Below the pieces are notes generated by a model. It ran no database searches and was not told the DNA's origin. It was given only the letters and a program-made list of their open reading frames with translations. This document shows positions 13,859 to 21,668 of a DNA stretch of 64,000 bases, in pieces. Source of the stretch: Nitrososphaera sp. GTDB taxonomy: Archaea > Thermoproteota > Nitrososphaeria > Nitrososphaerales > Nitrososphaeraceae. A program made the translations under genes and the position numbers. The stretch covers positions 43,760-107,759 of the forward strand of contig JBDUUL010000001.1 of assembly GCA_039938515.1 (NCBI GenBank). Direction: 5' to 3'. Each line of letters opens with the position of its first letter. Position 1 is the stretch's first letter.

Positions 13859-15010
13859 TTGGTCACATCTAGTCATTCGGCAGAATTTGCACCAAAATTC
13901 AAGCTGTTCCTTGAAACTTATCTCGAGAAGATTGCGAATCTATGTACACAAGTGCCGAGTGATATCAGGGAACAGGTATTGCCCGAGTACATGCGGATTG
14001 TCATGGGGCGAAAATACAAGAGCTTCATTTATCCTGACAGGTTTGACATGTTAGGATTTGAAATTATCCGACCTCTGACGTACAAATCCGAGATAAAAAT
14101 AGAGCCGATGTTATGGAAGGTCGAGCAAAAGATCTTTGGATTCTATGATATCGACAATCTTCAAAATCACTGGGTTATTTTGGAGGCCATTCTAGATGCG
14201 ACTTTCACGAATGTTACCTTCGTAGGACCGCCGCCTTCTGGACCGGTGCAAATCCAATTTAGCAGTGCACGATTTACAGATTGTAAGGTCCGCTGGAACG
14301 CCTCATCTTCAAATCCGTTCTTCAAAGAAATCCCGTTTGCTTGGGTCATTCATTATTCAATCATTCGCTTTGCCAATCCAATTCTGCATGCGGAAAATGA
14401 CTTTTACTATGCGCTTTTGCGTGCATTCGGAAAACAGGTCATGCGAGATGAAGGACGAGATATACTATCAGGCGTCACCAAGGATTCCTTGGCAAAGTTC
14501 TATCAAAAACTGCTTAAACAGATAGAATCAGAATATTCACAGAAAATTCAACTCACAACAACCGACGAAGAGGTCTTCCAAACTATGCTAAACAAATACT
14601 CGTTTATCTTGGAACCATCAGCCCGGTCAATAGAAATCAAACTAGGATTAACCGGTGGCACTCAAAAAACTGATTATGTCATAACCATGCAGGATGAAAG
14701 CATAGTATTCGTGGAACTTGAACGACCGCATGATAAGCTTTTCGTAGATGGTCAACCATCCGCACGGTTGAAGCATGCGCGAGACAGTCAAGTCGCACAA
14801 TGGAAACGACTTATTCCAAAAATGGAGAGATTTAAGGGCAAACAAGTTCGGTTCTTAATTGTAATAGGGCTGGCATCTAGACTCAGCGCTGAGGAAAAAA
14901 GACTGCTGGAAGAGGCAAACAGACTGAGCTCTGATACTAAAATTGTGACATACGATATGTTACTCGACAACATTGGCAAAATGCAGTTGAAACTCAACCA
15001 GCTATTCTAA
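13859..15010 (+). CDS. Shedu-like nuclease (DUF4263-type C-terminal domain)
   Basis: 383 residues. The C-terminal ~140 residues show the PD-(D/E)xK layout of Shedu (SduA) defence proteins: a preceding ML...YSFILEPSAR helix-strand, KTDYVITMQD giving the Asp (~residue 270), SIVFVELERPHDKLF giving the E-x-E (~282-296), then ARLKHARDSQVAQWKRLI with a conserved-position Gln. The N-terminal ~230 residues are of unknown type, as is usual in Shedu proteins, where they vary. Start TTG at 13859 has AAAGGAGA seven bases upstream, one of few clear Shine-Dalgarno signals here. It is more AT-rich than the chromosome. Carried by the provirus, it may exclude competing viruses or plasmids. The family call is by pattern only. 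Confidence 0.65.
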   Translation: MVTSSHSAEFAPKFKLFLETYLEKIANLCTQVPSDIREQVLPEYMRIVMGRKYKSFIYPDRFDMLGFEIIRPLTYKSEIKIEPMLWKVEQKIFGFYDIDNLQNHWVILEAILDATFTNVTFVGPPPSGPVQIQFSSARFTDCKVRWNASSSNPFFKEIPFAWVIHYSIIRFANPILHAENDFYYALLRAFGKQVMRDEGRDILSGVTKDSLAKFYQKLLKQIESEYSQKIQLTTTDEEVFQTMLNKYSFILEPSARSIEIKLGLTGGTQKTDYVITMQDESIVFVELERPHDKLFVDGQPSARLKHARDSQVAQWKRLIPKMERFKGKQVRFLIVIGLASRLSAEEKRLLEEANRLSSDTKIVTYDMLLDNIGKMQLKLNQLF

Positions 15011-15288
15011 TTAGCTCTAGTCGTTGGCTCTGACGAGATAGTCTTTAACATTCGAGTCGTTCAGGGCAAGGAAATACGTGTGAGGTTCTGCAATGCCTGC
15101 GGCTCGTTTGACAGGCTTTAGACACCAAGAAAAAGCATTAGAATCTCGAGCTTTACGCCTTTTAATGTGCCAGAACTGATAAATTTCAAGCAAGGTGACC
15201 TATTCTTTGAGCCCAGGCTTTCCCACATTTCGAGAAGGGAGAAAAAAAATGGGAGAAATTCTCACCCTTCATTCCGGCCGATGAGTGC
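15011..15288. other. Gene-poor stretch after the Shedu-like gene
   Basis: No supported gene. The frame of the nuclease gene stays open for 36 codons after its TAA and includes a CNACGSF zinc-knuckle-like piece, but it has no start codon. It could be a relic. No clear terminator or repeat is visible. Confidence 0.3.
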
Positions 15289-15771
15289 CTACAGAATTTC
15301 CCCGCCCGAACCGCCAGTCTGTCCTCCACCTTGTGATCCACAATTCAAATTTACGCTGAGATTTCCGATTTGTGGTGCTGTCGTTGAATTTGGAGCGATA
15401 ACTACGTTAACAGTGGTCGGGCAGGTACCTCCGCCAGGCCCTCCTCCATTTCCACCCCCCTTTCCGCCGCCCTTTCCACCATCTCCTCCTTCAATTATGC
15501 CATCAACAACTTTCTTAGCTAACGCCCACAATTTTGCGAAATCAAAGCCGTCGAAAATAGATTCGGCGATACCACTCACAGTGATAGTGGTCAGTCCGCC
15601 GCGTGGCCCTACTATTCTCTTAATGACGGCATTTTCACGATCGGTTCTAATGACTGCAAGAACTTCGCCCGACGTAGTCACGAATGGTTTTGAGATTGAG
15701 ATAACCGAGCCTATTTCCGCCGATTCGAACTGGATTCTGTTTACGGTTTTTTCTACAAGTGATGTTTCCAT
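15289..15771 (-). CDS. Provirus protein with glycine-rich segment
   Basis: 160 residues. The first ~90 form a soluble domain (SVISISKPFVTTSGEVLAVI, later GGLTTITVSGIAESIFDGF). Residues ~95-117 are almost pure Gly/Lys/Asn (GGKGGGKGGGNGGGPGGG), followed by a domain with two Cys and a final GGGQTGGSGGEIL. Glycine-rich linkers like this are common in viral tail or fibre proteins, but no family is recognised. ATG at 15771; a TATA-like TTATATCA lies ~45-50 bases upstream. The opposite strand has a long open frame rich in Pro, which is a shadow of this composition. Confidence 0.6.
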   Translation of the reverse strand: METSLVEKTVNRIQFESAEIGSVISISKPFVTTSGEVLAVIRTDRENAVIKRIVGPRGGLTTITVSGIAESIFDGFDFAKLWALAKKVVDGIIEGGDGGKGGGKGGGNGGGPGGGTCPTTVNVVIAPNSTTAPQIGNLSVNLNCGSQGGGQTGGSGGEIL

Positions 15772-16031
15772 CAAATACTGTTGCTTTGAGAAATAATTAA
15801 GAAATCTCCAAATTCTTGATATAATAGTGATGTCAGTTTGTCTGTCCGCTAAATCGAATAACTTCTCGTTCAGATGGTGCTCTCTTTTTTCAACGATACC
15901 TAGACGTGGTCTTCAGATAGCAGGCTCCCTATCGCGTTCTGTGCCATCCTGCAGCGCAGTTTTTCCCGGTTTTTGTTGCTAGCTCGCGCCCGTAGTCTGC
16001 GCGCTTGACTGCGTGCTGTACAGCGTGCGTG

Positions 16032-16400
16032 CTATCTCGGTGAAACATATGTGTCGTCGTCAGTCAGTGAAAAATTAATGATAGCATGCACCAACGAGTG
16101 ATACTCTGTTAACTTCATATCATCGATTTCTTCCTGTGTCAATCTCATACACCTCCTAAGTATGAGGGTCCCGAGAGCATCCGTCTCATTGTTGATTTTG
16201 TTCATTCTCTCTAGGATTTCATCCATTTGTGTTTTGTTTAAAAGGGGGTCTTCTTGCGCTAGCTTGGCATGCGTATGCTTGAGATTTGACCACTCGGCTA
16301 TCTTTGACTTCATGTTCAGGGCCTCTTCCTTATCCAATTTCTCGTAGAGTGGCAACGACTTGTTGCGGTGTTCATTATTGATGAACCAAGGCCCGTTCAA
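16032..16400 (-). CDS. Provirus hypothetical protein, helical
   Basis: 122 residues, largely charged helices (EEALNMKSKIAEWSNLKHTH; MDEILERMNKINNETDAL). It directly follows the tape-measure gene on the same strand, 34 bases downstream, so a tail role is possible by position only. Start shown is TTG at 16400; a later ATG (MKSKIAEW) would shorten it by ~29 residues. The 235 bases between it and the glycine-rich gene (15797-16031) contain no supported gene. Confidence 0.5.
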   Translation of the reverse strand: MNGPWFINNEHRNKSLPLYEKLDKEEALNMKSKIAEWSNLKHTHAKLAQEDPLLNKTQMDEILERMNKINNETDALGTLILRRCMRLTQEEIDDMKLTEYHSLVHAIINFSLTDDDTYVSPR

Positions 16401-16434
16401 ACCTCGTCGAGAAAAATAAATCAGACCGTCCTAT

Positions 16435-17922
16435 TTATCCCAACAGTCCAGTAAAGCCCCGTTTGCGTGCCTCGTTCTTCATGTGCGCATCAACCGCGTT
16501 CATTAGTGCCTGTGTAGTCCAGATGCTACCTGATACCTGGAAGTAGTAGTTATGAACTGCTCCCCCTCCTCCACGCCGTGTTTGTGCCACTGTGGAAATA
16601 TCAACAGCCTCGCCCGCATGAGCCTGGAATATCGTATCTCGCCCGAGAACGCCTGAAAAACCCGTTGCTGCCGAGATAAGCGGTATAGACGGGATCGGAA
16701 TTGTCACATGGGCAAAGTCCTTCAGGCCAAGTACCGCGCCCGGACCGGCATTAATGGAATCAATAATGCCATTTACACCATCAATCATGCGATTGATAAA
16801 GTCCTCCATGCCTTTCACAATGGCCTGAATAGCAGTATTGGCAACCTTTGCCATGTTATTCCAAAAGTCCGTAAATCCTTTGTGTATGTCATCCCAGATT
16901 GGCGCTATCGCCTGTTTGATCCAGACAAATGCATCGTAGATTTGCTTGCGAAATACCAGAATTGCAACTGTGGCGACTGCTATCGCTGTACCAATCAATG
17001 CAATTTTTGCAATCTCGGGAAACTCTAATGCAATGCCTGTACCGATTAATGCAACTCCACCAATCGCTTTCAGCTTGTCGGTCAAGTCGTCAGACTTGCC
17101 AATCATTGCATCAATGCCGCCCGTTCCAAGCAATGCCGCACCTCCGGCAATGGCAGCCATTCCGCCGAGTGCTTTAGCCGTAGATCCTCCGCCAAGGCTT
17201 TCAAAGCCCTTGACTATTGTACCAAAGAAGCCGCCGATCTTTGCAACAGCAGTACCATCGGTGAAAATGGAGAATGCCGTTTTTAGTTTGCCGCCTAAAG
17301 TTGAAGCATCGGTTCCAAGGTTTGACAGAGTTGTTAGGACGTCGCCTCCGTTCTTTTTCCATGTGGCATAAGCGGTGTAAATCTTGACTGCTTCACCAAT
17401 CACTATCACGCTACTCGCGGCTGCAGTTGCAGCTGTTGAGATTATCTGAGTCTGTTGGTCTTTGATTGCCTGAGTTATCTGATTCTCGATATCACGCTCT
17501 TTTGTTTTATCAAGTGGTACTGCTTCGGGATTGTTCTTGGCGTCTAGCAGTTCCTGCTTTTTGGCTTCGACAAGCTTTTCCCGCAATTGAGCGACTTTGT
17601 CAGACTGGCCCATCATGACCAGGTTGGCTAGGTTGATGGCATTTACGACTGCCAGAGTTGCCCTAGCTGCACTGCCAAACGTCTGCATCGCATTTGTAAG
17701 GTTCAAGAGCGCTGGATGCTGAGCAAGCATTATCTGAGTATTGGCTCGATGTTCATTGACTAAAAGCCGGGCATCGCGGGCAGTCGAGCGAGTAGTCTCC
17801 GCGTTTTGAAGTTGAGCTGTGGAAACTCCGAGCATTGCCGCACGTACGTCTAAGAGCGACTGCTTTGTCTCGTCTGCGCCTTCCTCTCGGATGCGTATTC
17901 CAACGTTGGCAGTAGTTGACAT
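16435..17922 (-). CDS. Tail tape-measure-like protein
   Basis: 495 residues. It has an N-terminal alpha-helical, coiled-coil region (~15-170), then long Ala/Gly-rich hydrophobic stretches (~240-345) that could cross membranes, then an amphipathic region (WDDIHKGFTDFWNNM) and a C-terminal part with SGVLGRDTIFQAHAGEAVDI and VSGSIWTTQALMNAVD. This order, and the xGE(A)V C-terminal motif, fit tape-measure proteins of tailed viruses. Tape measures are usually longer (600-2000 residues), so a short tail or truncation is implied. It lies six bases after the 128-residue gene (17929-18315), in line with the terminase genes. Confidence 0.7.
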   Translation of the reverse strand: MSTTANVGIRIREEGADETKQSLLDVRAAMLGVSTAQLQNAETTRSTARDARLLVNEHRANTQIMLAQHPALLNLTNAMQTFGSAARATLAVVNAINLANLVMMGQSDKVAQLREKLVEAKKQELLDAKNNPEAVPLDKTKERDIENQITQAIKDQQTQIISTAATAAASSVIVIGEAVKIYTAYATWKKNGGDVLTTLSNLGTDASTLGGKLKTAFSIFTDGTAVAKIGGFFGTIVKGFESLGGGSTAKALGGMAAIAGGAALLGTGGIDAMIGKSDDLTDKLKAIGGVALIGTGIALEFPEIAKIALIGTAIAVATVAILVFRKQIYDAFVWIKQAIAPIWDDIHKGFTDFWNNMAKVANTAIQAIVKGMEDFINRMIDGVNGIIDSINAGPGAVLGLKDFAHVTIPIPSIPLISAATGFSGVLGRDTIFQAHAGEAVDISTVAQTRRGGGGAVHNYYFQVSGSIWTTQALMNAVDAHMKNEARKRGFTGLLG

Positions 17923-17928
17923 TTCCGG

Positions 17929-18315
17929 CTATTGAGCGCCTTGCTCAAACTGCTCTTGCGTTATCTGGTTTGTTATTCCCTGAGCTCCAGGCCCGCGAAA
18001 GATGTAAAACTGCGTTGCCTTGGTGAAATGCTTTCTTAACTTGTCAAGGTTGGCCTTGGTAAACTCGTGCTCTGCGGTTGTGGGCCACTTTCTAGAGTTT
18101 CCTACTTCGCTTAGATAGGTGCTGATAGCCCTGCCTGAGCTGAGGCTGCTGTGGCGCATCTCGTTCCACTGTATGTACTGCTTGTTGTTTTCTTCATACC
18201 GGTAGATGGCCTCAATCTGCCTTGTTACAGGCGCTCTCTTTACGCGCCTGTCTTCAAACTCTTCCAAAGGCATGTGCAGCGGAGCTTCTTCGTCAGGGTC
18301 TGCGAACTGGACCAT
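17929..18315 (-). CDS. Provirus hypothetical protein, 128 residues
   Basis: Soluble and charged, with Glu/Arg-rich N-terminus and Gln-rich C-terminus. No family recognised. ATG at 18315 overlaps the stop of the 59-residue gene before it (TAATG). Position between terminase and tape measure is where head-completion or tail genes sit in tailed viruses, so a structural or assembly role is likely, but this is inference from order only. Confidence 0.6.
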   Translation of the reverse strand: MVQFADPDEEAPLHMPLEEFEDRRVKRAPVTRQIEAIYRYEENNKQYIQWNEMRHSSLSSGRAISTYLSEVGNSRKWPTTAEHEFTKANLDKLRKHFTKATQFYIFRGPGAQGITNQITQEQFEQGAQ

Positions 18316-18494
18316 TACTGATGGAACGCTCCTTCTATGTTCTCGACCTTGCCGCTAGGCCATCTTACAGACATTTTCGATGTTGCCCGCATGATAGAAT
18401 CCTGCGCGTTTTTGGCCTGATTCTTGGTGTCATTCTGGAACAGGTTGTACGTGTTGTTACTGATTGCGACGTTCTTTTTGTCCTGGCTAGACAT
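18315..18494 (-). CDS. Provirus small protein, 59 residues
   Basis: Starts MSSQDKKNVAISNN and ends GKVENIEGAFHQ. Polar, Asn/Gln-rich, with a basic SVRWPSGK segment. The ATG is at 18494 and the stop TAA shares a base with the next ATG, so the pair is co-translated. No family recognised. It lies 60 bases after the terminase nuclease gene, across a 20-base palindrome. Confidence 0.6.
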   Translation of the reverse strand: MSSQDKKNVAISNNTYNLFQNDTKNQAKNAQDSIMRATSKMSVRWPSGKVENIEGAFHQ

Positions 18495-18530
18495 TCTAGC
18501 GCTACTGCACGCGGCAGATAGTTAAGATAG

Positions 18531-18550
18531 ACCTAAAACCGGTTTTAGGT
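18531..18550. repeat. Perfect 20-base palindrome
   Basis: ACCTAAAACCGGTTTTAGGT is fully self-complementary. It sits in the 59-base gap between the terminase nuclease gene and the next small gene. It may be a protein-binding site or the hairpin of a processing or termination signal. Confidence 0.7.
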
Positions 18551-18553
18551 TTT

Positions 18554-19240
18554 CTAGTCGCTCTTTTGGCCGGGATAGTACACAGCTGAGCCTAGCGTTA
18601 TGGTGCGGTTTGGAATGTCGCTTGCGGGAATGCCAAAGCGATAATTGCCCTCGTCGTATGCGTCGTACTTTCTCGAATAGACCATGCCAACGTTTCGGTT
18701 GCCGCGCATTGTGAACTTTAGGCATCCATGTACCGACAATTCCCAGGCTATGGCAAGGTCGTTATGCTTGCCTGCAGGATGGTCAAAGGACGTCTTGCCT
18801 GTTTTTGTTACGACAATCTGCTCCTGCTTTAGCTGCTGTACAAGCTCCATGACATAGCGGCCCGCGGTCGGGTCTGATATCTTGGACGGATTGGGGAACT
18901 TGTAGCCCTGCTTTATGACAGATAAGCCATCTTCCTTTAACATCGTCTTGCTGGCCGTAGTGAATTGTACGAGCTCAACCTTGGACTTGCCGTATACCTT
19001 TAGCAGCAGGTCCGAGAACGTCCTTTCATTCGAATAGTCAATGACGATGTAGTAAGGCGGATAGCGTCGAAACATGTCATTGACGATATAGTCATAGAGC
19101 CGGTCAAATGACGTATGGTTCAGCTGGTTTAGTGCCTTGAGCTTTGGTACCTTGGATTCTCCCTCTGGCAGCTGGTGCACCACAATGCCAAAATAGTCTG
19201 ATTTGCTTGCAGGGTCGAGGCCGTAGACATACCTAGCCAT
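18554..19240 (-). CDS. Large terminase, nuclease subunit (RNase H-like)
   Basis: 228 residues carrying the metal-dependent nuclease half of a large terminase, which cuts concatemeric viral DNA during packaging. The three acidic motifs of the RNase H-like fold are visible: YGLDPASKSDYFGIVV (~residues 6-21), VIDYSNERTF (~66-75) and GKHNDLAIAWELS (~157-169). In most tailed viruses this domain is fused behind the ATPase. Here it is a separate gene whose ATG shares one base with the ATPase stop (TAATG), so both are made together. Confidence 0.8.
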   Translation of the reverse strand: MARYVYGLDPASKSDYFGIVVHQLPEGESKVPKLKALNQLNHTSFDRLYDYIVNDMFRRYPPYYIVIDYSNERTFSDLLLKVYGKSKVELVQFTTASKTMLKEDGLSVIKQGYKFPNPSKISDPTAGRYVMELVQQLKQEQIVVTKTGKTSFDHPAGKHNDLAIAWELSVHGCLKFTMRGNRNVGMVYSRKYDAYDEGNYRFGIPASDIPNRTITLGSAVYYPGQKSD

Positions 19241-20214
19241 TAGAGGGTAACCTCGGTTGTGTCTTCTGTATCGTATTCAAAGAGATCACTGTCATACCAG
19301 GCATTGCCTGAACTTGTAAAGTCGCATTCATAGTAATGCGCGTACAGCGGGCCTAGCCTGGCCTTTTCATTAGCAAGAAATTCCCTGCTGATTATGCCAT
19401 GCTTGACGCCTTCAGACGCGGGAATCATGAACAGTTTGAACTGGCCTGTCTTTGGCTCTCCGGAGTAGGATTGAGCCATCTCGTAAATAGGTCCGAAGGC
19501 AGGGCCCGGAATTGTCTCGATAATCATCGTTCCGTTAGTGTTTGCAAGCCTTGTTATGGCTACATTCAAGGATTCTGAATAATCGCCGATTGTGGCTGTA
19601 ATGTCTGAAACGTGTATGTGCTTGATGTTCGGCCACGACTCGAGCGAGCCTGAATTGTCAGCACCTAACGCAATTATTCGACTGGGAGAGCTCTCGTCTT
19701 CCGGATTTCTAATGTAGATAACTGCTGTCTTGGTCTTTTCATCGCGCATTATCGACCGTATAGAGTCGGAATCGTCAAGTTCAGCAGGCTTGTCTATTAG
19801 CCATTTTGCATATTTCTTTGACCGGAGAATCATCCTTCTAAGATTGCGAAGGTGCTCTTTTGCAAGGTCTTTAGTCTGTGATATGACCAAAGTGTCAAAG
19901 CCTCGCGTACTCATTGGATGGCTCGAAGGCAGTACTGCGAGCTGGAAATCCATTAGCAAGGTTGACGTTGTTAGCCCTATCTTATGAGACTTGATTACAA
20001 GGATTCTCTTGTACTTGAATAGAGCGTGCCATGTCTCATACTGGAATGGAGCCAGGCTGAGGACTGGCTTTCTTGTTTCGGGATGCCTGAGATAGCCAAA
20101 GTCTCGATAGAATGCTTCAGGCTCTAGCGGGATATTGTCGTTTAGCTGTATGGACATACTAGCGTCTAAATCCGATAATGCCTGTGAAATGCCGCGTCCT
20201 AAAGCCGAAGGCAT
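19240..20214 (-). CDS. Large terminase, ATPase subunit
   Basis: 324 residues with the packaging-motor ATPase. The N-terminus has an adenine-binding-like LAPFQYETWHALF, then a deviant Walker A KSHKIGLTTSTLL (~residues 74-86), a Walker B candidate IKHIHVSDI (~195-203) and the coupling segment TMIIETIPGPAFGPIYEM. It ends with DTEDTTEVTL* just where the nuclease domain would begin in a one-piece large terminase. Start ATG at 20214 shares one base with the small-terminase stop (TGATG). Confidence 0.8.
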   Translation of the reverse strand: MPSALGRGISQALSDLDASMSIQLNDNIPLEPEAFYRDFGYLRHPETRKPVLSLAPFQYETWHALFKYKRILVIKSHKIGLTTSTLLMDFQLAVLPSSHPMSTRGFDTLVISQTKDLAKEHLRNLRRMILRSKKYAKWLIDKPAELDDSDSIRSIMRDEKTKTAVIYIRNPEDESSPSRIIALGADNSGSLESWPNIKHIHVSDITATIGDYSESLNVAITRLANTNGTMIIETIPGPAFGPIYEMAQSYSGEPKTGQFKLFMIPASEGVKHGIISREFLANEKARLGPLYAHYYECDFTSSGNAWYDSDLFEYDTEDTTEVTL

Positions 20215-20762
20215 CAGTGACCGACTCCTGAAGCGTCGGCAACTGCAGGATTGCCTTGTTCATCAGAGCCTGGAGAGGACGTCTCTCCGCTCTTTTCCGA
20301 CGGCGATTCAGTTGTTTGATGTAGAAGTTGCTCCTTTAATCTGCCTACTGTTTTAAGCACCTTTGATATCAACGACGGGTCGCCCAATACTGCCTGCTTC
20401 TTCATAATAGCGTCTGAAACAACGCCAAGCGCCTGGATGCGGATTCTTGGATCATGCTTATCGCTCAGGGCAAAGGACCATGCTTCTCGGATAACAGCAT
20501 CAAGTCCGACGATTGACTTTTCATGCTCCAGCGGAAGGACGTTTTCAATATAACCGGCTATTCCCTCCTTGGCACGTCGCCTCAGATGCTTGAAATCTTT
20601 GCTGATTGTCGACTTGTCCAGCTTTAGGAACTGTGCTATCTCGTTTTGGTTAAGACCTTTGGATGATAGCTCGATTTCCTTGTTATACCGCCATTCTATC
20701 AGCTCGCGTCTGGTCTGTTTCCCTGATTCGCTCAAATGTTGACAATCTCCGAGTTCAGGCAT
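20214..20762 (-). CDS. Small terminase-like HTH protein
   Basis: 182 residues. The N-terminal region has a helix-turn-helix (GLNQNEIAQFLKLDKSTISK, ~residues 36-55), then basic helices, and a Ser/Gly/Glu-rich C-terminal tail. HTH proteins directly upstream of, and co-translated with, a large terminase are normally the small subunit, which recognises the packaging site. ATG at 20762. The family call rests on the HTH and the position. Confidence 0.65.
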   Translation of the reverse strand: MPELGDCQHLSESGKQTRRELIEWRYNKEIELSSKGLNQNEIAQFLKLDKSTISKDFKHLRRRAKEGIAGYIENVLPLEHEKSIVGLDAVIREAWSFALSDKHDPRIRIQALGVVSDAIMKKQAVLGDPSLISKVLKTVGRLKEQLLHQTTESPSEKSGETSSPGSDEQGNPAVADASGVGH

Positions 20763-20811
20763 TGAGACAGTTGATTTTTACTACCTAGTCCTCTGCCTTG
20801 AAAGGCTGCTT

Positions 20812-21261
20812 TCAAATGTACATCGCCTTTCTGCTTGGCTGCAGCTTCGGGTTAGCGTCCTGTGTACCTGCCTCTTCATGAATATCTGAAGGCTTTGGGC
20901 TGGCTGATGCCTGAGTTTCTATTTTTTCAGCTGCTATGCTAGCCAGCAGTTTCAAGGACGCTGCAATCTGCTCCAGCTCGGGCCTGCCAAGTTGCAGAAG
21001 GCTAGACTTTGAAGGTGTCTTGAGCTTGGAAACCATCTTTAGAATGTCGGATATCAGGTTTGTCGCCTCGAGATCCGATATTGCGGCCTGCAGCTGCTCA
21101 ATCTGGACGTCTTTTTCTTTCAACAGTCTGTCATACTTTGCCGTAAGCTCTTGCAGCTGCTTTAGTTTCGCGTCCAGGTCTGAAATCTGAGTCTCGGTTT
21201 CTTGTGCCTTGGGCTCTTCTGTGCTAGCTGTGAAACGCTTTCCCGCCTTCTTTCTTACCAA
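20812..21261 (-). CDS. Provirus coiled-coil protein
   Basis: 149 residues if started at the TTG at 21261, which has GGGAGG nine bases upstream and overlaps the end of the C2H2 gene. Residues ~25-75 form a long coiled coil (ISDLDAKLKQLQELTAKYDR then KDVQIEQLQAAISDLEA). A basic N-terminus (VRKKAGKR) and a Ser/Pro-rich C-terminus flank it. The frame stays open further upstream but overlaps the previous gene there. Function unknown; position before the terminase genes could suit scaffolding or regulation. Confidence 0.55.
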   Translation of the reverse strand: MVRKKAGKRFTASTEEPKAQETETQISDLDAKLKQLQELTAKYDRLLKEKDVQIEQLQAAISDLEATNLISDILKMVSKLKTPSKSSLLQLGRPELEQIAASLKLLASIAAEKIETQASASPKPSDIHEEAGTQDANPKLQPSRKAMYI

Positions 21262-21557
21262 GTCTTTTGCCTCCCGTACTGATAAACAGCATGTCCTTGA
21301 TGGTAGTGAGTGCGAGCAACTTGCCAAGAGCCTTTGCCCTGAAAGACAGCGCCGCATGAACAATAATACAATGCAGCTAGTGCCCGCTTGGTGTTGCGCT
21401 TGGCGTTTATTTGCTCTCGGTTCTTGTAATAGTGTCTGATTGACCATTGCCTCTGCTTCAGGGTTTTTGCGTCTGGGAGGCTATCGACATGATCTATCGG
21501 AAGTAATACGCTCAATCCTGAAATCTCCTTTTGAATCGACAGCCGGCGCACCTGCAT
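21255..21557 (-). CDS. Provirus C2H2-type zinc-finger protein
   Basis: 100 residues. A Cys-x-Cys/His-x4-His element (CSCGAVFQGKGSW...HYHQGH, ~residues 67-89) resembles a compact C2H2 finger, common in archaeal viruses. The N-terminal part is basic and Lys/Gln-rich, suggesting DNA or RNA binding. The start at 21557 is the best available. It follows the helicase gene after a 110-base gap that holds a striking inverted repeat. Confidence 0.55.
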   Translation of the reverse strand: MQVRRLSIQKEISGLSVLLPIDHVDSLPDAKTLKQRQWSIRHYYKNREQINAKRNTKRALAALYYCSCGAVFQGKGSWQVARTHYHQGHAVYQYGRQKTW

Positions 21558-21593
21558 TCCGTAAATGTTTGAACTAGATGTTGCTGGCAGCTA

Positions 21594-21645
21594 TGGTAAC
21601 CATGGTAATCCCAAGATGTGCTTTCACTCGTTACCGGGGTTACCA
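21594..21645. repeat. 15-base inverted repeat with four TGGTAA-like half-sites
   Basis: TGGTAACCATGGTAA (21594-21608) is complementary at 13 of 15 positions to TTACCGGGGTTACCA (21631-21645). Each arm holds the motif TGGTAA (or TTACC) twice. It lies in the gap between the helicase stop and the C2H2 gene start. Iterated sites beside a replicative helicase suggest an origin or an operator; this is inference. Confidence 0.55.
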
Positions 21646-21668
21646 GGGTTGAAATGCTAAACTGCATT

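Noticed and set aside
15167..15796. Plus-strand frame with poly-Pro (PPPFPPPFPPSPP)
   Set aside because: Complement of the Gly-rich segment of the minus-strand gene; Gly codons read as Pro on the opposite strand.
15890..16034. Possible TAG readthrough of the 122-residue provirus gene
   Set aside because: The frame stays open for 42 codons after the stop, but this is not rare by chance and the sequence has no pattern that demands it.
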